A stretch of DNA of 54,590 nucleotides from UBA1359 sp029570385 (GCA_035351315.1 DAOPVX010000005.1:1-54590); one strand, 5' to 3'; counted from the stretch's first letter, positions 1 through 9,202 are shown. A program made the numbers and translations. Notes: generated from the letters alone by a model not told the origin.

Positions 1-940
<940 letters not shown>

Positions 941-1006
941 CCACAATTTTGTTTTAAAGGTTGTATTTGAACATTGATTGACGATAAAATATAAAAGACA
1001 CCATAA

Positions 1007-1126
1007 TTCTGGTGCTTCAAACGGAAGGGTTCCACCTGATCCCATCCCGAACTCAGTAGTTAAGCCTTCCAGTACTGATGATACTTGGGTCGCATCAAGC
1101 CCTGGGAAAGTAGGTCAGCGCCAGAA
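1007..1126 (+). rRNA. rrf: 5S ribosomal RNA
   Basis: About 120 bases with the conserved 5S core CCCGAACTCAGTAGTTAAG, the GATGATACTTGGG segment and GGGAAAGTAGGTC. Helix I is formed by ttctggtgct at 1007-1016 and agcgccagaa at 1117-1126. Exact ends are inferred from the 10-bp helix I of other bacteria. Pairing continues nine more bases outward on each side into the flanking sequence and is followed by a T-run (see the terminator entry). Confidence 0.95.
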
Positions 1127-1141
1127 TTATGGTGTTTTTTT
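1117..1141 (+). terminator. rRNA operon terminator built from the extended 5S helix
   Basis: The 3' arm of 5S helix I (1117-1126) continues as ttatggtgt to 1135. It pairs with 998-1006, giving a helix of 19 consecutive pairs (998-1016 with 1117-1135, one G-U), followed by seven T. The same helix would serve as processing stalk and intrinsic terminator, although its loop is the whole 5S RNA, which is unusual for a terminator. Confidence 0.6.
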
Positions 1142-1159
1142 ATTCGATCGTTGCAAGTA

Positions 1160-1188
1160 TTGATATATAGCCAGAATTGTTGTAGACT
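1160..1188 (+). promoter_or_regulatory. Sigma70-type promoter for the gene at 1257
   Basis: -35 TTGATA at 1160-1165, a 17-base spacer, and -10 TAGACT at 1183-1188. The spacing is ideal and the position is right for a 5' leader of about 60 bases before the ATG at 1257. Confidence 0.55.
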
Positions 1189-1215
1189 AATTAGTCAATC
1201 TAGATTTTGATTGAC
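1185..1215 (+). promoter_or_regulatory. Operator-like overlapping palindromes
   Basis: A perfect 12-bp palindrome, GACTAATTAGTC, lies at 1185-1196 and overlaps the -10 box and the expected start of transcription. It shares its last three bases with a second perfect inverted repeat, GTCAATC (1194-1200) and GATTGAC (1209-1215), separated by 8 bases. The position suggests a repressor operator. There is no T-run after the second repeat, so attenuation is less likely. Confidence 0.45.
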
Positions 1216-1256
1216 AAAAGAACATTAAAAAATAAAAAAAAGAAGAGGAGTAGATC

Positions 1257-2111
1257 ATGAAAATTATCAGAATTTTGTCGATCCTGGTATTGGCCATTTT
1301 GTCTCTTGGCAATCTGGTCATATTCTTTGTGCTCTCGGAGAGAGCTCAAGCGACATTGACCAAGGGATCTACGCTAGCATTAATGGTATTGCTAGCGATA
1401 ATTTTGTTTTTCTGTGAAAAAAGATTAGCCGTCATGGCTGAATCTTTTTTCAGAGCCAACTATCCCATAGCCTGGAAAGACTACGGTAATATTTGGCCGG
1501 TTATCGTTGCCCTATTATGGGCTGACATGTCCATAGTAATCTTGTATTTCTTGTGTGCATTATCGGCATCTTTGGGTCTCTTCATAGCCCCTCTGGTTGG
1601 GCTAATTTCTTTCTATGAATTAGAAAGAAAGTTAAACCGCCGGCGACCCTGTCCAGTGGTTAACCAAAAATTTTGGTTAGCCATTGATGAAAACAGTAGC
1701 CTGGCTAGCATGGCTAGCCAGTACTCACCCCAATATTGGGGCTATGGCTGGTTTAGACACAAAAAAACCACCCTCCCAAGTCGGGAGGTGCGTCAATTTG
1801 TGTTAATAGAGGTTTCGGGTGAAAAACTGGAAGAGGTGATTACCGAGATTAGCGCCTCTGGCCTAATGATACCCGAGGCCGAGTGGGCGGAAGCGTTTTT
1901 AACAACCTTCTTGCCCAAAAAATACGGCGTGATTGCCGTAGCCGACCCGGTCTTTATTGACTGGGACGGGGGTAAGTGTTACCCCCTGATTAAAAAAGAT
2001 CAGCTGATATTTTGCAGTATCGCTGATCTTAATCAGCATTTTATTTATGATAGTACCCAAATCTACCACCAGAAAGTCTGGTTGGTAGAAATTCCTAACA
2101 ACGGCCGTTAA
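1257..2111 (+). CDS. Hypothetical membrane protein with a soluble C-terminal half
   Basis: 284 aa, not recognised. There are about four hydrophobic segments in the first half (roughly residues 5-27, 38-56, 78-95 and 98-118) and a soluble region from about residue 130 to the end. The soluble part contains Trp- and Tyr-rich patches and no catalytic motif that I can name. The start is firmly set by a good SD (AGAAGAGGAG, 1241-1250) six bases before the ATG. It is a single-gene unit with its own promoter and operator-like palindromes upstream and an intrinsic terminator that overlaps its stop codon. The strong SD sets it apart from the core genes nearby. It may be a regulated accessory gene, possibly acquired. 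Function is unknown. Confidence 0.8.
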   Translation: MKIIRILSILVLAILSLGNLVIFFVLSERAQATLTKGSTLALMVLLAIILFFCEKRLAVMAESFFRANYPIAWKDYGNIWPVIVALLWADMSIVILYFLCALSASLGLFIAPLVGLISFYELERKLNRRRPCPVVNQKFWLAIDENSSLASMASQYSPQYWGYGWFRHKKTTLPSREVRQFVLIEVSGEKLEEVITEISASGLMIPEAEWAEAFLTTFLPKKYGVIAVADPVFIDWDGGKCYPLIKKDQLIFCSIADLNQHFIYDSTQIYHQKVWLVEIPNNGR

Positions 2112-2127
2112 TCAACGGCCTTTTTAT
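2103..2127 (+). terminator. Intrinsic terminator
   Basis: GGCCGTT (2103-2109), a 4-base loop, AACGGCC (2114-2120), then TTTTTATTT. The TAA stop of the upstream gene (2109-2111) lies in the top of the stem-loop. Confidence 0.85.
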
Positions 2128-2156
2128 TTGATTTTTTATTATTTTATCGCTAGACT
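2128..2156 (+). promoter_or_regulatory. Sigma70-type promoter for 2186-6371
   Basis: TTGATT at 2128-2133, a 17-base spacer, and TAGACT at 2151-2156. It starts inside the T-tract of the preceding terminator and gives a leader of about 23 bases. Confidence 0.5.
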
Positions 2157-2185
2157 TAAATTAGTTTATTTTTTAAATTTGTCTT

Positions 2186-2491
2186 ATGTCAACTCTCTCA
2201 CCATCATTGGATAAATTTGTCGATGAATTATTGGTAGCTCAAGGAATTGATCAACTAGAACCAGAGATTCGGGATCAATTGGTTCAAGATTTAACCGACA
2301 GGCTTAACGATCGCCTAGAGGCGGCCATAGTTGCCGAGTTACCGGAAGAAAAATTGCCAGAGTTAGAAGTTATTATAGATAAAAAGGCTGGAAATGAAGA
2401 ATTGCAAAAATTTTTTGCTCAAAATATTCCTGATTTACCGGCAATTTTAGCCAGAGAATTGGCAGCTTTCCGGCAATCTTATTTGGGTTAA
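2186..2491 (+). CDS. Small acidic helical protein, DUF5663-like
   Basis: 101 aa, acidic and predicted mostly helical. The layout resembles the DUF5663-type proteins found in many Patescibacteria: a short N-terminal helix, a conserved-looking LTDRLNDRLEAAI segment (about residues 36-48), ELPEEKLPELE, and a C-terminal helix ending in FRQSYLG. The family name is from memory of the pattern and was not searched. There is no signal peptide or membrane segment. The gene sits 19 bases before the large glycosyltransferase-like gene and shares its promoter, so the two are probably co-transcribed. Function is unknown. Confidence 0.75.
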   Translation: MSTLSPSLDKFVDELLVAQGIDQLEPEIRDQLVQDLTDRLNDRLEAAIVAELPEEKLPELEVIIDKKAGNEELQKFFAQNIPDLPAILARELAAFRQSYLG

Positions 2492-2510
2492 GTTAACTAG
2501 TTGTAATTAT

Positions 2511-5500
2511 ATGGCCGAGAAATTAAGAGTAGCCTTTATTGACAATTCTCAAGCGATTGATGATCAAGCAATTGACGCTGGCGAGGCTAAAATGACGGCT
2601 GACAAGGAGAGTCTTAAGGGTTTTAGTGGTTTTTTGAAAAAAATTTGGAAACATAATCTGGCGAGAAATTATTATCGTCAGAAAGAAATTAATACAGCCA
2701 GACAACAAATTTTGGAATCTGGTAATCTTTTTGCCGCAGCTGAAGGTAGTCAAGATGAATTTATCGCTGAACAAGAGGCTATCGTTGATCGTTTTATGGC
2801 TGATCATGCCGAAATGATTCACCAAGAGGCCGGTGAAAGTCGGCGCGTTATTGGTGAAACGCCTGAAGATAAAATTTTTAGCGACTCACTGCGTAATTTG
2901 ATTGATAAGTTTGTGGCTGGGGAAATTAATGAAACTGAGCTGGAAGAAGAAAAAGTTAGATTATTAAATAGTTTGCCCGATTTTGATGATAAAAATGGTC
3001 GACTTAAGGTTGGTTGCGCCGATAATCTATTAGCCATCGCCAAACAAGCTAAACAATCTTTAAACCATCAATCCGGTCTAGCCAAATTAGATTATGATTT
3101 AGAGATTATTGTTGGTCGAGCTGTTAGTGGAGTGCGTACTGAAGCTAAATATAATAAAGTTGATCGTATTTTAGAAAAACTGGGCAAGACTAAAATTGGA
3201 GCGTTAATTAATGAATCAACTCTAGGATTGGCTGTGGCCGCGGCTACAGCCACAGCGGTTAGTTTAGGCCAAACAGCTGGCCAAATGGCGGCTAGAGCTT
3301 TGGGTGGCCTAGGTTTAGGTGCTTTATTAACCGGTGGTTTAGCAGCCATGCGCGAATCTCAAGAATTAAAACGAGAAAGAAAGCAGCATAGTCGGGAGAT
3401 GGCCCAGGGTAAAAGATTTAAGAAAGATGATGTTCGACGCCAAGAAATGGAGAAATTTAATTACAAGACCATTAAATCGGTGGATATTTTATCCGGCTTG
3501 GAAATTAATTTTAATGAAGCTGATACCGATAATCAGGCTGAAATTAAACAGGTTGTAACTAATTTAGCTGACTTAGAGGCTCGAATTCGTTTATCCGATC
3601 AACAAAAGATAGATTTAATTGCTTTTTCTAATTTGACTAATGTTGAGCAAGAGCGTTTAGAGCTTGATTTGGCCAGAGCTCGGCTTAAGGTTACTTTAAG
3701 ACGTTTGGCCGATCACGATAAACTTAATTTTGTTGATGGTAATCTTGATGATTATCTTAACAGTTTGATTGAGGCCAAAAAACAAGAGTTGTTAGGCGGA
3801 GATAATGGTATTGCAGAAAAAGATCGTTTATTTAATAAAATGCGTAAAGCGAGGATGGTCTCTACTGGAATTAATGCGGCCGGTATTGGCTTTGCTGTTG
3901 GCTTAGCTTTCCAAGAGGCGGCTAGTTTTTTCCGTTCCGATCAACAAGGTTTGATTGAAGGAGCTATAAAAGGACGGCAGCCGACTAGCGGTCATCAAAG
4001 CGTAACATTGCTAGAAAAAGCTAGGGCAATGATTTTTGGTCAGCCGAAACTGCAACAAGCCCAAGAGCTAGTTAGGATTGGTGATCATCAATTCAAAGTG
4101 CCGGTCGGCACTGAAATTCGGCCAGAGGCTGATGGCGAATTTAGTATTTTTAGCGGTGGCAAAAAATTGATTGGCGATTTGCGGTTAACTAATGGACAAT
4201 TATCAGCCGAATCACAAGCTGATTTGGCCAAACACGGTATCAATTGGCTAACCCAGGAAAATCGAGTGGCGGGATCGCTGGGCGCTCAAGAAGTGATTGA
4301 ACAAAACAAGAAAAATTTTACCAATATTGTTCGACGGCTATGGTATGATAATGACACTAAATCTTTTGATAAGAATGAGTTGCGGGTTTTTTGGGGCGGT
4401 AAATATGGTAGTGGATTAGACCAAGATGGCAATATTTTATTAAATATGCAAAAGATGGCTCCTGATGGTTCGTATCATACATTGGCTGGTCAAAAATTGT
4501 CCGCGGATGCCCAGCAGCTAATTAAAAATGGCGGACTTAAATTGTTATTATCTTTATCCAAGGGTACGCAAAATCAGGTTATTGAGATTCCGATCAATTC
4601 TGATGGCTTAGCGGTTATTCCCAAGGGCAGTCTGGCGGCCAGCCTATTTAGCCATGCCAACGGAGTGACTAAATTTACCGGTCAATTTATGGAAGTGGCT
4701 CAAACTATGGGATCAGTTGAGAATGGTGCTGAGGCGGTACGAATTTTAGCCACTCAAGTTGGCCAAGGTATGCCTGATGGCTCCACTATTATTAACGAAA
4801 TAGTTCATAGTATTGATATTCCGGCCGTTACAACTTGGGAAGTTCCGCCGATTATTCCGATTATGGGTCGGCGGCCGCTAGAACCGGCAATAGTTGAGCA
4901 ATTTATTAAATATAATGGCTATCATAGTCAAGAATTGTCTAAGGAAGAAAAAACTAGCTATGAGAAGTATTTTTCTCCTAGATTAAAGAATGATCCACAA
5001 GCCAAATTAGAACAACAGCAAGAGTTAGATTGGTTTTTTGAGCAGAAACAAACCAGAGAACCAGAACATTTTAATAATATTAATCAAGTGGTTGAAGCCG
5101 ATCAGTTATTAAGCAATTTACCAAAAGATACTAAATTAATGGTTTGTATGGCTGTTGGAGCTGCGTATGAATCAGAGAATATTTATAGAACATTAAAATT
5201 ATATTCTAAACAAGATAAGGCAGTTCTAGCCAAAACAGTTTTTGTTTTGAATGTTAATTGGTTTGATGACGATAAAAATGATCCGGATAAATTACAAAAA
5301 ATCCAAAAAACCATTGCTGAGATTAATAAAATAAAAAGTGAATTTCCGCAATTGCAAATTGCCGCGTTTAACCAGGAATATATTCGAGAAGTAATGATTA
5401 AGGAGCGAGGAGCTAATATTCATGGTCAATTTATTAAGGATGTTCACGATGTGGCTCTGCGTTCCATACAGCTGTCTGGTATTAATGGTGACATTTTTAT

Positions 5501-6371
5501 GTTATCTAATGATGCTGATTGTAAAGGAATGTCGGATAATTATTTGGCAAAAATGCTAGATGAGATAGAGAATAAACCAGAAAAGGATGCCTTTTTGGGT
5601 CGAATTGAATGGGACACGGAGCGCTGGGCTGATCACCCGGGTTTTCATTTGTCAGTTCGTTTTATGCAATTTTTGGATGTAGTTTGTCGTTATCCGAGCG
5701 GTGATCAACCACGCCATATTCCAACTTCTGGAGCCAATTCAATGATTAAGGCTTCCATGCTGGCCGCTATTGGCGGAGTTGATCCAGAGAATAACATTGG
5801 CGCTGGCGCCGATGTCAATTTGGGTCGCCGTGTTAAATATGCCCGCGGATCTGACGGTCAAGAAGCCATTGACTATGTTCATGGAGCTTGGTTAGATACT
5901 AATGGTGATAGGGCTTTTAATTATTATGCTCATGGCCGATCAGTCGTAGAAATGTGGTCAGATTTTAATCAGGGTGGTTACAAGGGACGAGGAGAAGAGG
6001 GGTTTGGTCAGCCTGGACGGTCAGAATATAAAAGAGAAAATAGCGCTAATGAGATTGGTCCTCAGCTGAGAAAAGACGAAAATGGCAATTTTGTTGCTGA
6101 AAACATTGATAAGGATTGGAATGAAATCATTAAGCGCTTTGAATGCCAAATTAATGGTGGTCTAACAGCTTATTTTGGTTATGATCTAAAATCATGGCAG
6201 CGTGTTTTAAATTTTACTTTTGGCAATGTTAGACCAGCCAGATGGACCATAAAGAATAATCGGGTAGAAATTACGGCTGCCGGCAATGAATGGCTTAAAC
6301 AACAGGTGATTGATTTTCAAGCTAACAGTCGGCAAGATATACTTTATAAGCGAGGTGGACAAAGAGGTTAA
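2511..6371 (+). CDS. Very large protein with C-terminal GT2-like glycosyltransferase domain
   Basis: 1286 aa. Residues 1-225 are charged and helical. Residues about 228-285 are an Ala/Gly-rich hydrophobic stretch, and 450-472 is a second hydrophobic segment. The middle (about 500-800) is soluble with no motif I recognise. Residues about 875-1190 resemble a family-2 (GT-A fold) glycosyltransferase: an opening beta strand KLMVCMAVGAAYES, an acidic NDADCKGM motif near residue 1000 in the DxD position, and a later acceptor-side region rich in Gly and Asp (GGVDPENNIGAGADVNLGRR). The substrate cannot be told. The domain order suggests a membrane-associated enzyme with a long non-catalytic N-terminal part. 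An intrinsic terminator follows directly. Coding function is certain; the glycosyltransferase call is by motif only. Confidence 0.7.
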   Translation: MAEKLRVAFIDNSQAIDDQAIDAGEAKMTADKESLKGFSGFLKKIWKHNLARNYYRQKEINTARQQILESGNLFAAAEGSQDEFIAEQEAIVDRFMADHAEMIHQEAGESRRVIGETPEDKIFSDSLRNLIDKFVAGEINETELEEEKVRLLNSLPDFDDKNGRLKVGCADNLLAIAKQAKQSLNHQSGLAKLDYDLEIIVGRAVSGVRTEAKYNKVDRILEKLGKTKIGALINESTLGLAVAAATATAVSLGQTAGQMAARALGGLGLGALLTGGLAAMRESQELKRERKQHSREMAQGKRFKKDDVRRQEMEKFNYKTIKSVDILSGLEINFNEADTDNQAEIKQVVTNLADLEARIRLSDQQKIDLIAFSNLTNVEQERLELDLARARLKVTLRRLADHDKLNFVDGNLDDYLNSLIEAKKQELLGGDNGIAEKDRLFNKMRKARMVSTGINAAGIGFAVGLAFQEAASFFRSDQQGLIEGAIKGRQPTSGHQSVTLLEKARAMIFGQPKLQQAQELVRIGDHQFKVPVGTEIRPEADGEFSIFSGGKKLIGDLRLTNGQLSAESQADLAKHGINWLTQENRVAGSLGAQEVIEQNKKNFTNIVRRLWYDNDTKSFDKNELRVFWGGKYGSGLDQDGNILLNMQKMAPDGSYHTLAGQKLSADAQQLIKNGGLKLLLSLSKGTQNQVIEIPINSDGLAVIPKGSLAASLFSHANGVTKFTGQFMEVAQTMGSVENGAEAVRILATQVGQGMPDGSTIINEIVHSIDIPAVTTWEVPPIIPIMGRRPLEPAIVEQFIKYNGYHSQELSKEEKTSYEKYFSPRLKNDPQAKLEQQQELDWFFEQKQTREPEHFNNINQVVEADQLLSNLPKDTKLMVCMAVGAAYESENIYRTLKLYSKQDKAVLAKTVFVLNVNWFDDDKNDPDKLQKIQKTIAEINKIKSEFPQLQIAAFNQEYIREVMIKERGANIHGQFIKDVHDVALRSIQLSGINGDIFMLSNDADCKGMSDNYLAKMLDEIENKPEKDAFLGRIEWDTERWADHPGFHLSVRFMQFLDVVCRYPSGDQPRHIPTSGANSMIKASMLAAIGGVDPENNIGAGADVNLGRRVKYARGSDGQEAIDYVHGAWLDTNGDRAFNYYAHGRSVVEMWSDFNQGGYKGRGEEGFGQPGRSEYKRENSANEIGPQLRKDENGNFVAENIDKDWNEIIKRFECQINGGLTAYFGYDLKSWQRVLNFTFGNVRPARWTIKNNRVEITAAGNEWLKQQVIDFQANSRQDILYKRGGQRG

Positions 6372-6380
6372 ATTAGTCTT

Positions 6381-6416
6381 AAAACAGGGCGGCTTCAATT
6401 AGTCGCTCTGTTTTTA
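6381..6416 (+). terminator. Intrinsic terminator
   Basis: A 13-bp stem (6381-6393 with 6402-6414, two G-U pairs), an 8-base loop, and a run of five T at 6411-6415, ten bases after the stop codon of the large gene. Confidence 0.85.
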
Positions 6417-6439
6417 TTTTATATTAAGCTTGGGTACTC

Positions 6440-6468
6440 TTGACAGTATTTTTATTTTGTGCTATGAT
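6440..6468 (+). promoter_or_regulatory. Strong extended -10 promoter for the candidate ncRNA
   Basis: A consensus -35 TTGACA at 6440-6445, 17-base spacer, and TATGAT at 6463-6468 preceded by TG at the extended -10 position (6460-6461). It is the best-matching promoter in the window and no plus-strand protein gene follows it. Confidence 0.75.
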
Positions 6469-6474
6469 TCTAGG

Positions 6475-6665
6475 TCAACTTAAAAAAGAGTTGCTTTAGT
6501 AAGTTAATTGCGGTGGGTTAGGCACGACAAGCATGGGGATTTTTCTGTAAGCTGTATCTGGTTGAGACTGGGTCTGTCCTAGAGAAAAGTTTCTTGCCTG
6601 CCCTACCGGAGTTAATTTGTATAAACAACAACCAGGCGAGCTCTCAAAGCTCGTCTTGTTGTTGT
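6475..6665 (+). ncRNA. Candidate structured non-coding RNA, rod-shaped (6S-like layout)
   Basis: About 190 bases follow the strong promoter. Bases 6500-6524 pair with 6595-6619 in a 25-position helix with only two mismatches. Inside it is an asymmetric internal loop of 13 bases (6525-6537) against 3 (6592-6594), then a 9-bp helix (6538-6546 with 6583-6591) and a variable tip. An 18-position hairpin at 6625-6665 ends it. A long rod with a large one-sided bubble and a length near 190 is the layout of 6S RNA, the RNA polymerase regulator. I do not see a sequence signature that proves this. No SRP, RNase P or tmRNA motif is visible. Confidence 0.55.
6625..6665. terminator. Convergent hairpin between ncRNA and VanW gene
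   Basis: 6625-6642 pairs with 6648-6665 (18 positions, one mismatch) around a 5-base loop. The T-rich side falls inside the stem in each direction. The stop codon of the minus-strand VanW gene (6644-6646) lies in the loop region, so the hairpin probably ends transcription from both sides. Confidence 0.6.
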
Positions 6666-8554
6666 GATTGCGTGCTAGTGGCTATCGGCTGGGTTGAGCT
6701 AACGGCTGGTGTAGTGGTAATGGCCGGTGTGGTGGTCGTCGGCGGTGTTGTTGTCGCAGTAGTCGTGCTGGCGGTAGTTTTGCCAACTAAACAGACTTCT
6801 CTCCAGGGAACATAGTGAGAACTGAAGCGTTTGCTTTTAGTTTCGCCGTTAGCATAAGTAACGGTATAGTCAAAATAGGTATCAGCGCCGTTGTGGGCTC
6901 TCTCAGTGCATTTTATTTGGCCAGCCGGCAGAGTGTCAGTTTCAATTATCTGTTTGGCCGGTGGCTTAACGATATTATAAATTATTGGTTTAGTCTGTTG
7001 GACCACGCGTCCATCTTTGGTGCCCCAAATGCTGAATGATAATTGATTGCCGGCGATTTCACCAAGAATTAAAAGATAATTATTGGTATCATTAATAAAG
7101 CGCAGATCCGGCCAAGGGTCATAAACAGCGGCATCGGTGCCGGCCGGCTCGTAATAACTGACACGATATGAATGATTTTGTCGTTGAGTGATTGGTAGGC
7201 CACTAGCCAGAGCAGCTCGAAAAACCGTAGTGCCGACCTGGCACAACCCGCCGCCATATTCGGCCACGGTTTTATTTTGTTTAATAACCAGTTCTTGCTT
7301 ATAGCCGGCAGCAGCATTAATATCGCCCAGAGTTTTAACCACCGAAAATTCAGTCCCTGGAGCAATTAATTGACCGCTAATCTGATTAGTGCCGATTTTA
7401 ATATTATGGATACGATTGGCTGACGAGCCGGTAAAAGTAGAGGTGCCAGTTCCGAGTAGATCAACAATACCTAAGCTAGCCGGATCAGTATCGTTAAGAG
7501 GATTTTTGATTTCATCAATAATTAATTGGACAGTTGAAGTGCCATACCGTATAGCCTGGCTAATAGCTTCTGAACTAGATGCGACATTGAGCTTTTGTCC
7601 GTCTTTACCTGGCCGAAATTGAGTTAACCGCCCGCCTGATCTTTGAAATTGACCGGCTTGTGGCTCATGATCAATTTCGGTGGCCAGTTTAGTGGTTAAA
7701 TACTGGCTAATACTACTGCTGGCCGGACCGACTGTGATTTGACCAGCCTGTATTTCTAAAGCTAACCAGTCAGCTAAGACCGCCTGGTTGATTGACCAAT
7801 CACTACTGCTGGCGGTTAGTTTAATTGGGGCTAGAGAAAGATATTGTTCAATTGCCGGTTGAAGGTTGCCGATTAATGATTGTTGGATTAACGGTTGGTC
7901 GTCATTGATATTTAAAGTGATGGGTTGTTGCTGCAATTCTAAGAGCTGTTGCCCGAATTCTTTGAGACCAGATGGATAATCAATTATTTGACCAGTTATT
8001 TCTGGAGTTATTTGGTAGGTGCCATCTTGATGAACGGTAATTTTAGCTGGCTGGCTGGCGGTGATTAGCGATTGGAAGTTAGCTTGTAATTCTTGGATTA
8101 GCAATTTTTCATTGATGGCGATAACGGCTTTAGTCCGGCGGCCAAATAGCCAGCCGGTGATAATTTTATTTAATTTTTGCCACCATACATCAGCTCTATT
8201 ATTCTCCCAGGCTTGATTAATAGTAGCAATATTGTCAAATGACAGGAGCGGCGGCGCGCCTTCAGTCAGGCTAGCTGTTGGATAGATAGTGACTGTTTTG
8301 GTTGGAATTTGGAAAGTCCAGCCTTGTTCAACCAAGTTGTTCCAGCGGGCTAGTAATAAATCATTGGCTTGTTGTTTGGTTAAGCCAGAGATATCTTGAC
8401 CGGCCGCTATAGTATTTGGATAAAACCGTTCTTGAAAATGGTCGATAACTAAGTATCCAGAGGTGATAATTAAGCCAACAATGATTAAACTAATTACTGG
8501 CCAAATTATTTTATGGCCGGTAATTTTTTTAATTTTTAATTTGGGGATAGGCAT
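6644..8554 (-). CDS. VanW family envelope protein
   Basis: 636 aa. One N-terminal membrane segment (about residues 16-38) anchors an extracytoplasmic protein. The middle (about 45-330) has repeated helix/strand units like the putative peptidoglycan-binding domain usually found before VanW. The VanW domain (about 375-520) carries the hallmark EYGGGLCQVGTTVF near 428-445, and an extended strand-rich region follows. The last 45 residues are almost all Thr, Pro, Ser and Ala, a typical wall-spanning low-complexity tail. VanW proteins are linked to the cell wall but their reaction is not established. It is the last gene of a minus-strand run starting at ftsK and begins one base after the previous stop. 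The family call is secure; the role is not. Confidence 0.9.
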   Translation of the reverse strand: MPIPKLKIKKITGHKIIWPVISLIIVGLIITSGYLVIDHFQERFYPNTIAAGQDISGLTKQQANDLLLARWNNLVEQGWTFQIPTKTVTIYPTASLTEGAPPLLSFDNIATINQAWENNRADVWWQKLNKIITGWLFGRRTKAVIAINEKLLIQELQANFQSLITASQPAKITVHQDGTYQITPEITGQIIDYPSGLKEFGQQLLELQQQPITLNINDDQPLIQQSLIGNLQPAIEQYLSLAPIKLTASSSDWSINQAVLADWLALEIQAGQITVGPASSSISQYLTTKLATEIDHEPQAGQFQRSGGRLTQFRPGKDGQKLNVASSSEAISQAIRYGTSTVQLIIDEIKNPLNDTDPASLGIVDLLGTGTSTFTGSSANRIHNIKIGTNQISGQLIAPGTEFSVVKTLGDINAAAGYKQELVIKQNKTVAEYGGGLCQVGTTVFRAALASGLPITQRQNHSYRVSYYEPAGTDAAVYDPWPDLRFINDTNNYLLILGEIAGNQLSFSIWGTKDGRVVQQTKPIIYNIVKPPAKQIIETDTLPAGQIKCTERAHNGADTYFDYTVTYANGETKSKRFSSHYVPWREVCLVGKTTASTTTATTTPPTTTTPAITTTPAVSSTQPIATSTQSQQQDEL

Positions 8555-8555
8555 G

Positions 8556-8771
8556 TCAGTCTATCTTCAGTAATTCATTGAGAATATCTTTAGCCAGTTG
8601 TTGATCCGCGCTGTCGGGCTGGCTGGGGTTCATAAGCAGGCAGGTTAAAATTGTGCCAGGCTGGCTACCGGCGGGCAGTTGATCGGTTGGAAAAATAAAA
8701 TTTCTTCCAGATTTATCGGTTAAAATCGCCTGGTCTTGGTTAAGGCGAGCTAATGTTAATTGGCAATGCAT
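8556..8771 (-). CDS. Small protein, DUF3006-like
   Basis: 71 aa. The pattern (a short strand, AILTDKSGRNFIFP, then DQLPAGSQPGTILTC, and a C-terminal AKDILNELL helix) resembles DUF3006-type small beta proteins that occur in CPR genomes. The match is by shape and was not searched. It lies 5 bases after hsp20 and 1 base before the VanW gene, so it is co-transcribed. No membrane segment or signal peptide is seen. Confidence 0.7.
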   Translation of the reverse strand: MHCQLTLARLNQDQAILTDKSGRNFIFPTDQLPAGSQPGTILTCLLMNPSQPDSADQQLAKDILNELLKID

Positions 8772-8776
8772 ATTGA

Positions 8777-9193
8777 TTAAGACTTAACCTTGATGACGAT
8801 TTGTTTAGCTTGCGGGGCTTTTGGCAAGACGATGGTTAAAACACCGTTATCCATTGTAGCTTTGATTTTATCGGCTTGGACATCAACCGGTAAAATAATT
8901 GAACGAGAGAATGGACCCCAATAACATTCTCGGAATAAAAAATCAGCCTCAGCAATATCTTCAGGCAGATCGCGTTTGCCGCGAATGGTTAAAAGATCAT
9001 TCTTGAGAGAAATTTGGATTTCCTCCGGTCGAGCGCCAGCAATGGTAGATTTAACAATTAAATTTTTTTCAGTTTGATAAATATCTAAGGACAATTGGCC
9101 TTCATGGCCACTGATTGTCAACCAATCGGCAGCTTCGTTGGATTGAGTAGTCCGGCGGGCTGATTGGTTGGCGGTTGAAGTTGTTTTGGTCAT
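8777..9193 (-). CDS. Hsp20/alpha-crystallin small heat shock protein
   Basis: 138 aa, a normal length for bacterial small heat shock proteins. Residues about 35-130 form an alpha-crystallin domain: the first strands (LSLDIYQTEKNLIVKS), the ARPEEIQISLKNDLLTIRGKR strand pair, a FSRSIILP segment, and the closing DNGVLTIVLPK motif. It is an ATP-independent holdase that binds unfolding proteins in the cytoplasm. The first 25 residues are Thr/Ser-rich and look disordered. The gene lies 9 bases downstream of ftsK and has no clear SD. I see no CIRCE-like inverted repeat before it, so heat control, if any, would act from the operon promoter. Confidence 0.95.
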   Translation of the reverse strand: MTKTTSTANQSARRTTQSNEAADWLTISGHEGQLSLDIYQTEKNLIVKSTIAGARPEEIQISLKNDLLTIRGKRDLPEDIAEADFLFRECYWGPFSRSIILPVDVQADKIKATMDNGVLTIVLPKAPQAKQIVIKVKS

Positions 9194-9202
9194 ATTAAAA
9201 AA

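Noticed and set aside
978..1163. Plus-strand reading frame over 5S rRNA
   Set aside because: It overlaps the 5S gene and its terminator; the translation only reflects rRNA sequence.
6475..6665. Identity as SRP RNA, RNase P RNA or tmRNA
   Set aside because: No GGAAG-type SRP tip, no conserved RNase P core, and no tag frame or tRNA-like ends; too short for the last two.
6594..6815. Plus-strand Val-rich frame over the ncRNA hairpin and VanW tail
   Set aside because: It is the complement of the Thr/Pro-rich low-complexity tail of the VanW protein.
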